Part shown: positions 32,362-42,935 of the stretch, in pieces | Layout of the letters: each line of letters opens with the position of its first letter | Position numbering within the stretch: the first letter of the stretch is position 1 | NCBI RefSeq assembly: GCF_019969685.1 | Contig: NZ_JAHXYZ010000001.1 | Location: 1,302,001 to 1,366,000, forward strand | Reading direction: 5' to 3' | DNA from: Microbacterium sp. EST19A | GTDB taxonomy: Bacteria; Actinomycetota; Actinomycetes; Actinomycetales; Microbacteriaceae | DNA length: 64,000 bases | Made by a program: the position numbers and the translations under genes | Notes under the pieces: model-generated | Databases searched by the model: none | What the model saw: only the letters and a program-made list of their open reading frames with translations | Told to the model about the DNA's origin: nothing

Positions 32362-33753
32362 ATGTCCTCACCAGCCCAGCCCGACGTTCCGATCTGGACC
32401 ACGGTGCAGGAGCTCCTGGTGGACGACGACCGGGTCACGCCGCAGCTGCAGGGCTTCCTCAGTCTCGCCGTCCCGGCCGGAGTGATGGCGGCGACGCTCT
32501 ACCTCGAAGTACCGAACGACCTCACGGCCGCGCAGATCAACAAGCGTCTGCGCCTGCCGATCATGGAGGCCCTCTCGCACATCGGCGAGGAGGTCACCTC
32601 CTACCGCGTCGTCGTGAACCACGAACTCGCCGAGCAGCCGACGGCACCGATCGCGGTCGCCGATTTCGGTCGGCACGAGCCTGTGCGGGTCGAATCCCCC
32701 ATGGAGCAGCCCACGCAGCTGCGACACGAATCGCGCCTCAACCCGAAGTACACCTTCGACAACTTCGTCATCGGCCAGTCCAACCGCTTCGCCCACGCAG
32801 CGGCGGTCGCGGTCGCCGAGGCTCCGGCCAAGGCCTACAACCCGCTCTTCATCTACGGCGACTCGGGGCTCGGCAAGACGCACCTCCTCCACGCGATCGG
32901 CGACTACGCCCAGTCGCTCTATGCCGGCGTCAAGGTCCGATACGTCTCGAGCGAGGAGTTCACGAACGACTTCATCAACTCGATCGCGAACAACCGCGGA
33001 GCGGCATTCCAGGCGCGCTACCGCGATGTCGACATCCTTCTCATCGACGACATCCAGTTCCTGCAGGGTCGCGCCGAGACGCAGGAAGCCTTCTTCCACA
33101 CCTTCAACACGCTGCACGATCACAACAAGCAGGTCGTGATCACGAGCGACGTGGCTCCGAAGCACCTGACCGGCTTCGAGGATCGGATGCGCAGCCGCTT
33201 CGAGTGGGGTCTCATCACCGACGTACAGGCGCCCGACCTGGAGACCCGCATCGCGATCCTCCGCAAGAAGGCGCAGAGCGAGGCCCTCCACATCCCCGAC
33301 GAGGTGCTCGAGTACATCGCGACCGTGGTGTCGTCGAACATCCGTGAGCTCGAGGGCGCCCTCATCCGCGTCTCGGCGTTCGCGAGCCTGAACCGCTCGT
33401 CGCTCGACATCTCCCTCGCACAGACCGTGCTCCGCGACATCATCGACACGGCCGAGGACAACATCATCTCGCCGACCGACATCATCACGGCGACGGCTGG
33501 ATACTTCAAGCTCACCGTCGACGACCTCTACGGGTCGAGCCGTTCGCAGCAGATCGCGACTGCCCGGCAGATCGCCATGTACCTGTGCCGCGAGCGGACG
33601 AGCCTCTCACTGCCGAAGATCGGACAGCTGTTCGGCAACCGCGACCACACCACCGTCATGTACGCCTATAAGAAGATCAGCGAGCTCATGAAGGAGCGTC
33701 GTTCGATCTACAACCAGGTGACCGAGATCACCACGCAGCTCGGCCGCCGCTGA
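32362..33753 (+). CDS. dnaA: chromosomal replication initiator DnaA
   Basis: This 463-residue initiator has domain I (residues 1-90), a short linker, then AAA+ domain III. The Walker A motif is GDSGLGKT (166-173), Walker B is LLIDD (226-230), and the arginine-finger region is EDRMRSRFEWGL. The C-terminal DNA-binding signature is GNRDHTTVMYAYKKI. The ATG at 32362 has GGAG 5 nt upstream and follows two DnaA boxes. The linker is short compared with Streptomyces DnaA. A terminator follows at 33773. Confidence 0.97.
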   Translation: MSSPAQPDVPIWTTVQELLVDDDRVTPQLQGFLSLAVPAGVMAATLYLEVPNDLTAAQINKRLRLPIMEALSHIGEEVTSYRVVVNHELAEQPTAPIAVADFGRHEPVRVESPMEQPTQLRHESRLNPKYTFDNFVIGQSNRFAHAAAVAVAEAPAKAYNPLFIYGDSGLGKTHLLHAIGDYAQSLYAGVKVRYVSSEEFTNDFINSIANNRGAAFQARYRDVDILLIDDIQFLQGRAETQEAFFHTFNTLHDHNKQVVITSDVAPKHLTGFEDRMRSRFEWGLITDVQAPDLETRIAILRKKAQSEALHIPDEVLEYIATVVSSNIRELEGALIRVSAFASLNRSSLDISLAQTVLRDIIDTAEDNIISPTDIITATAGYFKLTVDDLYGSSRSQQIATARQIAMYLCRERTSLSLPKIGQLFGNRDHTTVMYAYKKISELMKERRSIYNQVTEITTQLGRR

Positions 33754-33772
33754 GCGCACGCCTTCTGAGAGA

Positions 33773-33811
33773 GGGGACGCCGCATCCGTTTCGGGTGCCG
33801 CGTCCCCTTTT
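33773..33811 (+). terminator. terminator after dnaA
   Basis: GGGGACGC and GCGTCCCC arms with further pairing inside and a following TTTT, 20 bp past the dnaA stop. Confidence 0.78.
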
Positions 33812-33818
33812 CTCGTTC

Positions 33819-33846
33819 TTGACACGCCCAGACCGCATCCGATAAA
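33819..33846 (+). promoter_or_regulatory. putative promoter toward dnaN
   Basis: TTGACA (33819-33824) and GATAAA (33841-33846) are separated by 16 bp, directly upstream of the DnaA boxes. Confidence 0.45.
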
Positions 33847-33860
33847 TGCTTCTATGCACA

Positions 33861-34090
33861 TGTGGATAACTTGTGGATGGTTGTCGGATCCACCGGGACG
33901 AATGTGGGCTGAGTCGCGAAACCTGTGGATAACTATCGGAGTCGTCGAGGGGGGTCGGATGCCGTACACCCGCGGATTCCTCAGGGATTCCACAAGTGAC
34001 AGCCGTGTAGTTCCCTACTCGCGTCTGCTTTCCACCGAGTTATCCACAGAATCCACAGCTGTTAACACTGTTAAGGAGTTAACACTTCAA
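33861..34090. other. origin of replication (oriC)
   Basis: Perfect DnaA boxes lie at 33861-33869 and 33924-33932 (TGTGGATAA) and at 34040-34048 (TTATCCACA). Weaker ones are at 33872-33880 (TGTGGATGG) and 34049-34057 (GAATCCACA). The AT-richer stretch 34059-34086, with repeated GTTAA, directly follows the last box pair and is the likely unwinding element. Position between dnaA and dnaN matches other Actinobacteria. Confidence 0.88.
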
Positions 34091-34245
34091 GAGGGCGATC
34101 CGATCACCAGACGATGGGGAGAAGCCGGGTCGAACGACAAAACCTCTGGTCGTAGGGATACGCCGGACTGTGGGGCTAGCATGGGAAGCCCTGCACTGGC
34201 AGGACTGACGACGACATGTCACAGATCGATGACGAGGGAGAACCC

Positions 34246-35388
34246 GTGAGGTTTCAGGTCAACCGCGATGTCTTCAGCGAGGCTGTGTCCTTCGTCGTCA
34301 AGCTGCTCCCGCAGCGGAACCCGCAGCCGATCCTCGCCGGAGTCCTGATCGAGGCGGACGGTTCCGGTCTGACCCTCTCGGCTTTCGACTACGAGGCATC
34401 CGCTCGCACGACCATCGAGGCCACCGTCGAGACACCGGGCACGATCCTGGTCCACGGCCGCCTGTTGTCCGACATCGCCAGCCGCCTGCCGAACGCTCCG
34501 ATCGAGATCGCCGTCGAGGAAGACGGCGGGATCACGGTCACCTGCGGCTCCGCTCGCTTCACGCTCGCCGCCATGCCCGTCGAGGAATACCCGTCGATCC
34601 CCGAGGTCTCCGGATCCTCCGGCGTCGTCCCGGCCGACGACTTCGGCACCGCGATCGCACAGGTCGGATTCGCGGCATCCCGCGACGACGTCACTCCTGT
34701 GCTCACCGGTGTGCAGCTCGCCGTCTCCGGCCAGAACCTCAGCCTCGTCGCCACCGACCGCTACCGGGTCTCGATCCGCGACGTGCCCTGGGACGGCGCA
34801 GAGGTCGAGGCCACGGCACTCGTCCCGGCGCGCACCCTGGTCGAGGTCGGCAAGACGTTCGGTCACGCCGGCACGATCCAGATCGCCTTCTCCGGAGAGG
34901 GCGAGCGCGAGATCATCGCCTTCACCGCCGGCAACAAGACCGTGACCTCGCTGCTCATCAAGGGCAACTTCCCGCCGGTCCGCCGGCTCTTCCCCGAGCA
35001 GACCGACCACTACGCGGTGGTCAACACCGCCGACCTCGTCGAGGCCGTCCGCCGTGTGTCGCTCGTGCTCGATCGCGCCGCCCCGCTGCGTTTCACGTTC
35101 TCGAGCGACAGCGTCACCATGGATGCCTCGGGCAGCGAGCACGCTCGCGCGTCGGAGTCGGTCGATGCGATCCTCTCCGGTGGTGACGAGGTCACGCTGG
35201 GTCTCAACCCGCAGTACCTGATCGAGGCCCTGGGCGCGGTCAAGAGCGAGTTCGTCCGAGTCACCTTCACGTCGAGCGACAACGCCAACAAGCTGAGCCC
35301 CGTGCTGATCACGAGCCAGACCTCGGTGGACCAGGCCGGTCTCGACTCGTTCAAGTACCTGCTGCAGCCCAACCTCCTCCTCCGCTGA
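34246..35388 (+). CDS. dnaN: DNA polymerase III beta sliding clamp
   Basis: This 380-residue processivity clamp consists of three similar domains. It begins VRFQVNRDVFSEAVSFVVKLLPQRNPQPILAG and has the central ATDRYRVSIRDVPWDG and the C-terminal YLLQPNLLL tail that contacts partners. The GTG at 34246 is preferred to an ATG at 34216 because GAGGGAG lies 5 to 6 nt upstream and homologous clamps start at this point. recF follows only after 352 bp, which contain a large hairpin repeat. Confidence 0.96.
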   Translation: MRFQVNRDVFSEAVSFVVKLLPQRNPQPILAGVLIEADGSGLTLSAFDYEASARTTIEATVETPGTILVHGRLLSDIASRLPNAPIEIAVEEDGGITVTCGSARFTLAAMPVEEYPSIPEVSGSSGVVPADDFGTAIAQVGFAASRDDVTPVLTGVQLAVSGQNLSLVATDRYRVSIRDVPWDGAEVEATALVPARTLVEVGKTFGHAGTIQIAFSGEGEREIIAFTAGNKTVTSLLIKGNFPPVRRLFPEQTDHYAVVNTADLVEAVRRVSLVLDRAAPLRFTFSSDSVTMDASGSEHARASESVDAILSGGDEVTLGLNPQYLIEALGAVKSEFVRVTFTSSDNANKLSPVLITSQTSVDQAGLDSFKYLLQPNLLLR

Positions 35389-35446
35389 CCTATCCGGCAC
35401 CCTGACGAGATCAGGCCGCCGTCGCAGCGACGTCTCGTCTCGCTCA

Positions 35447-35478
35447 GCGTTTCGTCTCGCTTCACTCGCTGAACGACC
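35447..35478 (-). repeat. second repeat family, copy 2
   Basis: The reverse complement reads GGTCGTTCAGCGAG ... GCGAGACGAAACGC and aligns with 22093-22125 with a few changes. Confidence 0.6.
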
Positions 35479-35582
35479 GGGTCCCCGCGGCCATCGCACG
35501 CAGTCGGCGAGCGAAGCGAGCCGCTGACTCCCCCTTACCCCTCGTATCCCCCGCGCGAAACCTCGCGATGCGCGAAACCTCA

Positions 35583-35675
35583 GGCGGTCGGGTCGTTCCC
35601 GGGAGTGAGCATCGGGAGGGGCCCGCGCAGCGGGAGGGAACCCGCTCTGCGGACGAAGGGAACGACCCGACCGCC
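35583..35675 (+). repeat. palindromic intergenic repeat, copy D
   Basis: The outer arms GGCGGTCGGGTCGTTCCC (35583-35600) and its exact complement (35658-35675) pair over 18 bp without mismatch. The core reads GAGCATCGGGAGGGG, the inner hairpin CCCGC-GCA-GCGGG, AGGGAACCCGCTCTGCG. It sits between dnaN and recF. Confidence 0.88.
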
Positions 35676-35740
35676 GACCCACGGACATCCAACAACACCA
35701 AGACAACAAGACTGTCCGACCCCGAAGATAGGCTGATCCC

Positions 35741-36964
35741 GTGATTGTGGAGCACCTGAGTCTGGTCGATTTCCGCAATTACGCGACCGCCGAACTCGCT
35801 CTGCACAGCGGCCCCAACGTCCTCGTCGGCCGGAACGGGCAGGGAAAGACGAATCTCGCGGAGGCGGTGGTCTTCCTGGCGACGCTCGGGTCGCATCGGG
35901 TGTCGTCGGATGCGCCCATGGTGCGCGATGGCCAGGAGTTCGCGATCATCCGGGCCCGCCTCTCGCATGGTGAGCGCAAGGTGCTCGTCGAGGTGCAGCT
36001 GAATCGGCAGGGGTCGAACAAGGCGCGCATCAACGGGTCGCCGTCGAAGGCGAACGAGCTCCCGCGATATGCGCATGTGGTGCTGTTCGCCCCGGAGGAT
36101 CTGCAGATCGTGCGCGGTGATCCGTCGTCCCGTCGACGTTTCGCGGATCAGCTGCTCATCCAGCGCACCCCGCGCATGGCGGCGGTGCTCGCGGACTACG
36201 ACCGTGTGCTCAAGCAGCGGAACGCCCTGTTGAAGTCGGCGCGGGCGCGCGGCATCCGGGGCGAGGGTCTCAGCACTCTCGACGTGTGGGATGACAAGCT
36301 CGTCGCGCTGGGTTCCGAGATCATCACCGCCCGGCAGCGCCTGGCCGCCGATCTGCAGCAGCCGGTGGCCGATGCGTACGCGGCGATCGCGGGCGAGGAT
36401 CACCGTCCGCAGCTCGACTGGGCTCTGTCGGTGAGCGGCGCCGATCCGGAGGACGACGGTGCGGAGCCGACGGATGCCGATGCCGGCGCCCCCTACGACA
36501 AGGTCAGTGAGACGCGCATCATCGCCGATCTGTTCCGGGCGTCGCTCGCGGCGAAGCGCTCGAACGAGCTCGACCGGGGCCTGACGTTGACCGGTCCGCA
36601 TCGCGACGACCTCGTGCTGCGAGTGCGCGATCTCCCGGTGAAGGGCTATGCCTCGCACGGGGAATCCTGGTCGGTCGCTCTGGCGCTCCGCCTCGCCTCG
36701 GCCGAGCTGCTGCGCAGCGAGTCGCCCGCCGGCGATCCGGTGCTCATCCTCGACGACGTCTTCGCCGAGCTCGATGCCGACCGCCGGCAGCGCCTGGCGT
36801 CGCTGACCTCGGGCTACGAGCAGGTGGTGGTCACCGCGGCGGTGGAGGAGGATATCCCCGAGGTGCTGCACGCACATGTGGTGCGGATCGACGCCGGCAC
36901 GATCAGTGACGAGCGGGCCCTTCGACAGGCTCAGGACATCAGCGGAGGGGAAGAAGATGACTGA
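35741..36964 (+). CDS. recF: DNA replication and repair protein RecF
   Basis: This 407-residue SMC-like ATPase helps load RecA at gaps. It begins with GTG (VIVEHLSLVDFRNY). Walker A is GRNGQGKT with Lys36, the signature region is ASHGESWSVALALRLA, and Walker B is VLILDDVFAELD. An acidic insertion, DPEDDGAEPTDADAG, lies near residue 240. The last 25 residues are encoded partly by a stretch resembling a dispersed actinobacterial repeat (36916-36938). TAGGCT 7 nt before the GTG suggests a leaderless start. The stop overlaps the next gene. Confidence 0.95.
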   Translation: MIVEHLSLVDFRNYATAELALHSGPNVLVGRNGQGKTNLAEAVVFLATLGSHRVSSDAPMVRDGQEFAIIRARLSHGERKVLVEVQLNRQGSNKARINGSPSKANELPRYAHVVLFAPEDLQIVRGDPSSRRRFADQLLIQRTPRMAAVLADYDRVLKQRNALLKSARARGIRGEGLSTLDVWDDKLVALGSEIITARQRLAADLQQPVADAYAAIAGEDHRPQLDWALSVSGADPEDDGAEPTDADAGAPYDKVSETRIIADLFRASLAAKRSNELDRGLTLTGPHRDDLVLRVRDLPVKGYASHGESWSVALALRLASAELLRSESPAGDPVLILDDVFAELDADRRQRLASLTSGYEQVVVTAAVEEDIPEVLHAHVVRIDAGTISDERALRQAQDISGGEEDD

Positions 36965-37460
36965 CGTCAACCCGGCACCCGCGGCCGCCGAGGTCCCCGA
37001 GACCGTCGCCACCTACCTCCGGCTGCGCGGTCTCAAGCCGAGCTCCAGTTCCTGGAAGCGCAAGCGCCGCATCGTCGACGATGACAACGCGCCGTTCACC
37101 CCCGGTCGGGATCCCGGCGCGCTCGGTGCGGTGCTGGATCGACTCAGCAAGGACTCCGGCTGGCAGATCACCCTGGCGCGCGAAGACCTCGTGCGGCAGT
37201 GGGCCGATCTCGCCGGCGCCGACACCGCGAAGCACTCCGAACCGGTCTCTCTCGAGCGCGGTCTGCTCACGGTCAAGTGCGATTCGACGGCCTGGGCGAA
37301 GAACCTCCAGTTCATGCGGGCGACCATCCTGACGGAGATCGGGCGTCGGTATCCGGATGCCGCTGTCGAGAACCTCCGCTTCATCGGACCGGACGTTCCC
37401 TCTTGGAAATGGGGTCCCAGAGCCGTTCCAGGACGGGGTCCGCGCGATACCTACGGGTAG
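36957..37460 (+). CDS. DUF721 (DciA-like) protein
   Basis: This 167-residue protein has a low-complexity N-terminus with RKRRIVDDDNAPFTPGRDPGALG. The DUF721 domain follows: LDRLSKDSGWQITLAREDLVRQWADLAGADTAKHSEPVSLERGLLTVKCDSTAWAKNLQFM. In several bacteria this domain (DciA) loads or activates the replicative helicase, and its conserved place between recF and gyrB in Actinobacteria agrees with a replication role. The ATG overlaps the recF stop by 8 nt, so translation is coupled. Confidence 0.9.
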   Translation: MTDVNPAPAAAEVPETVATYLRLRGLKPSSSSWKRKRRIVDDDNAPFTPGRDPGALGAVLDRLSKDSGWQITLAREDLVRQWADLAGADTAKHSEPVSLERGLLTVKCDSTAWAKNLQFMRATILTEIGRRYPDAAVENLRFIGPDVPSWKWGPRAVPGRGPRDTYG

Positions 37461-37536
37461 GGCACCATGCGAGGGGGTAGAAACGCTCAGAGGGCCACAC
37501 GCGGCCTCTGAGACGCATATCGTGACGAAATCCCGC

Positions 37537-37542
37537 TAGAAT
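37537..37542 (+). promoter_or_regulatory. putative -10 element of gyrB
   Basis: TAGAAT lies 36 bp before the gyrB ATG, without a recognisable -35. Confidence 0.35.
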
Positions 37543-37578
37543 GGGAGTTCGTGATATCGATGTGGAGAATGCCCTCTG

Positions 37579-39669
37579 ATGACGCCTGAATCCCCCGCAG
37601 ATGAGACGGAATCGACCAACGGGGGACCCTCCGACCCCGCCGACGCGTCCGAGAAGACGAGCACGTCCATCTCCCCGAAGGTGAAGCAGCCCGGCGAGTA
37701 CGGTGCCGACTCGATCCAGATCCTCGAAGGCCTCGAGGCCGTCCGCAAGCGGCCCGGCATGTACATCGGATCCACGGGTCCGCGCGGACTCCACCACCTG
37801 GTCTACGAGATCGTCGACAACTCCGTCGATGAGGCGCTGGCCGGCCACGCCGACACGATCCTCGTGACCATGCTCGCCGACGGCGGCGTGCGCGTCGTCG
37901 ACAACGGTCGTGGCATCCCGGTCGATCCGCACTCCTCCGACCCCAACAAGTCGACGGTCGAGGTCGTGCTCACGATCCTGCACGCCGGTGGCAAGTTCGG
38001 CGGCGGCGCCTACGCGGTGTCCGGTGGCCTGCACGGCGTCGGCTCCTCCGTCGTGAACGCGCTGTCGACGAAGTTCGACGTCGAGGTCAAGCAGAAGGGC
38101 TTCGTCTGGCGTCATTCCTTCGCCGACGGCGGCATCCCGCAGCAGAAGCTCGAGAAGGGCGAGGCGACCGACGACACCGGAACCAGCATCACGTTCTGGC
38201 CCGACGCCGGGATCTTCACCGAGACGACCGACTTCGACTACGACACCCTGCGCACGCGCTTCCAGCAGATGGCCTTCCTCAACAAGGGTCTGCGCATCGA
38301 GCTGCGCGACGAGCGCGAGTCCTCCGCCTACGAGGTGGAGGAAGAAGGCGTCACGACCACCAAGCAGCCCGGCGACGTCTTCCTCTACGAGCGCGGTCTC
38401 GTCGACTACGTCGAGTACCTCAACAAGGTGCGTCACGCCGAGGTCGTCAACGACGAGGTCATCGCGTTCGAGTCCGAGGACACCGTCCGCAAGATCTCGC
38501 TCGAGGTCGCGATGCAGTGGACCACCTCCTACACCGAGAACGTCTTCACCTACGCGAACACGATCAACACGCACGAGGGCGGTACGCACGAAGAGGGATT
38601 CCGCGCCGCGCTGACCACCCTGGTCAACAAGTACGCCCGCGCCAACAACATCCTCAAGGAGAAGGACGACAACCTCTCCGGTGACGATGTGCGCGAGGGT
38701 CTGACCGCGGTCATCTCGATCAAGCTCGGTGAGCCCCAGTTCGAGGGTCAGACGAAGACCAAGCTGGGCAACACCGAGGCCAAGGCCTTCGTGCAGAAGG
38801 TCGTCGGCGATCAGCTCGGCGACTGGTTCGATCGCAACCCGACGCAGGCGCGGAACATCATCCGCAAGGCGCTCGACGCGGCGACCGCTCGTCTGGCCGC
38901 CCGCAAGGCCCGCGAGACCGCTCGACGCAAGAGCGTGTTCGAGTCGGCGGCGATGCCCGACAAGCTCAAGGACTGCACGAGCAAGGACCCGTCGATCAGC
39001 GAGATCTTCCTCGTGGAGGGTGACTCGGCCGGCGGTTCCGCGGTGCAGGGTCGCGATCCGCACACCCAGGCGATCCTGGCGCTGCGCGGCAAGATCCTCA
39101 ACGTCGAGCGCGCGCGCCTCGACAAGGCGCTCGGCAACCGCGAGGTCCAGGCGATGATCCAGGCCTTCGGCACGGGCATCGGCGAGGACTTCGACATCGA
39201 GAAGGCGCGCTATCACAAGATCGTGCTGATGGCGGATGCCGACGTCGACGGCCAGCACATCACGACGCTGCTGCTCACGCTGCTGTTCCGCTACATGCGC
39301 GGACTCATCGAGGCGGGCTTCGTCTACCTGGCGATGCCGCCGCTGTACCGGCTCAAGTGGTCGAACTCCGCGCACGAATACGTGTTCAGCGACGCCGAGC
39401 GCGACGCCCTGCTCAAGCACGGCCTCGACAACGGCAAGCGCATCCCGAAGGATGCCGGCATCCAGCGGTACAAGGGTCTCGGCGAGATGAACGCCAAGGA
39501 GCTGTGGGAGACCACGATGGATCACACCACCCGAACGCTCCGGCAGGTGACGATCGAGGATGCCGCGGCCGCCGACGAGATCTTCAGCGTGCTGATGGGT
39601 GAAGACGTCGAGTCGCGACGCAGCTTCATCCAGCGCAACGCCAAGGACGTCCGCTTCCTCGACATCTGA
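37579..39669 (+). CDS. gyrB: DNA gyrase subunit B
   Basis: This 696-residue ATPase subunit has GHKL motifs [22 protein letters not shown] and [15 protein letters not shown]. The TOPRIM domain starts at EGDSAGGSA (Glu480), has DADVDGQHI and ends with [10 protein letters not shown]. With GyrA it introduces negative supercoils. The N-terminus has an extra about 40-residue low-complexity segment before the conserved [25 protein letters not shown] repeat-bearing gap of 179 bp separates it from gyrA. Confidence 0.97.
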   Translation: MTPESPADETESTNGGPSDPADASEKTSTSISPKVKQPGEYGADSIQILEGLEAVRKRPGMYIGSTGPRGLHHLVYEIVDNSVDEALAGHADTILVTMLADGGVRVVDNGRGIPVDPHSSDPNKSTVEVVLTILHAGGKFGGGAYAVSGGLHGVGSSVVNALSTKFDVEVKQKGFVWRHSFADGGIPQQKLEKGEATDDTGTSITFWPDAGIFTETTDFDYDTLRTRFQQMAFLNKGLRIELRDERESSAYEVEEEGVTTTKQPGDVFLYERGLVDYVEYLNKVRHAEVVNDEVIAFESEDTVRKISLEVAMQWTTSYTENVFTYANTINTHEGGTHEEGFRAALTTLVNKYARANNILKEKDDNLSGDDVREGLTAVISIKLGEPQFEGQTKTKLGNTEAKAFVQKVVGDQLGDWFDRNPTQARNIIRKALDAATARLAARKARETARRKSVFESAAMPDKLKDCTSKDPSISEIFLVEGDSAGGSAVQGRDPHTQAILALRGKILNVERARLDKALGNREVQAMIQAFGTGIGEDFDIEKARYHKIVLMADADVDGQHITTLLLTLLFRYMRGLIEAGFVYLAMPPLYRLKWSNSAHEYVFSDAERDALLKHGLDNGKRIPKDAGIQRYKGLGEMNAKELWETTMDHTTRTLRQVTIEDAAAADEIFSVLMGEDVESRRSFIQRNAKDVRFLDI

Positions 39670-39728
39670 CCACTTACTTACCTACACGCGAAATCGGAGC
39701 TGCACCGTACGCATGACGCAAGGACGCA

Positions 39729-39804
39729 GGGATGCCGCGGAGCGAGCATCGGGAGGGGCCCGCGAAGCGGGAGGGAACCCGCTCTGCGAGCGAAGCGGCA
39801 TCCC
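39729..39804 (+). repeat. palindromic intergenic repeat, copy E
   Basis: The outer arms GGGATGCCGC (39729-39738) and GCGGCATCCC (39795-39804) pair perfectly. The core reads GAGCATCGGGAGGGG, the inner hairpin CCCGC-GAA-GCGGG, AGGGAACCCGCTCTGCG, nearly identical to copy D. It lies between gyrB and gyrA. Confidence 0.87.
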
Positions 39805-39848
39805 GGAGTCCGACCCACAAGCCCGCAGCCTGAAGAGAAGACACACAC

Positions 39849-42400
<2,552 letters not shown>

Positions 42401-42404
<4 letters not shown>

Positions 42405-42805
42405 GCACAGTAGCCGACAAGCTGGCGAAGAAGTCCACACGCAAGACGGGCGGCAAGCAGGTCCGCCTGCGTCTGGTCTACGTCGACTTCTGGTCGGCCG
42501 TGAAGCTGTCGTTCCTCGGAGCGGTCGCGCTCGCGGTCGTGACGATGGTGTCGTTCTTCCTGATCTTCCTGGTGCTGCAGGCGACGGGCATCATGGCGAC
42601 GGCCGATGAGTTCGTGCGCAGCTTCACCGACGGGGCGATCCCGCTCTCCGAGCTCGTGGGCCTGCCGCAGGTGATGGCCTTCGCTGCCGTCGTCGCGATC
42701 CTGAACCTCATCGTCTTCACGGTGCTCGGTGCCGTGATCGCCGGTATCTACAACCTCGCCGTGAAGGTGACCGGCGGCCTGCTCGTCGGCTTCATGTCGA
42801 ACTGA
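42401..42805 (+). CDS. DUF3566 membrane protein
   Basis: This 134-residue protein follows gyrA in most Actinobacteria. A basic, soluble N-terminus (about 40 residues) precedes [38 protein letters not shown], then a short outside loop and a second helix, [35 protein letters not shown]. The conserved ending '[11 protein letters not shown]' supports DUF3566. Its role is unknown; the family is sometimes linked to envelope or division genes. It is translationally coupled to gyrA. Confidence 0.9.
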
Positions 42806-42817
42806 CTTCGCGTTTCG

Positions 42818-42847
42818 AAGGGGCGGATGCTGCGGCATCCGCCCCTT
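42818..42847 (+). terminator. terminator after the gyrA operon
   Basis: AAGGGGCGGATGC, loop TGC, and its complement GCATCCGCCCCTT form a perfect stem. It resembles the hairpins at 12032 and 14053. Confidence 0.75.
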
Positions 42848-42935
42848 CTGCGTCTGCGGGAACTACGGAAAACCCGAAGCCAGGAGTCCGGGTGACTCGG
42901 TGTTCCGCGGGACGAACCGTCCGTACCTTGGAACC

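Larger units (their letters stand above)
33754..34245. other. dnaA-dnaN intergenic region carrying oriC
   Basis: No gene lies in these 492 bp. In order they hold a terminator, a TTGACA/GATAAA promoter, clustered DnaA boxes, an AT-richer run with three GTTAA words (34059-34086), and the dnaN leader. Confidence 0.85.
35389..35740. other. dnaN-recF intergenic region with two repeat elements
   Basis: This 352-bp gap has no gene. It holds a copy of the GGTCGTT...GAGACGAAACGC repeat in reverse orientation (35447-35478), with a partial second piece at 35431-35446, and palindromic repeat copy D (35583-35675). Confidence 0.8.
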
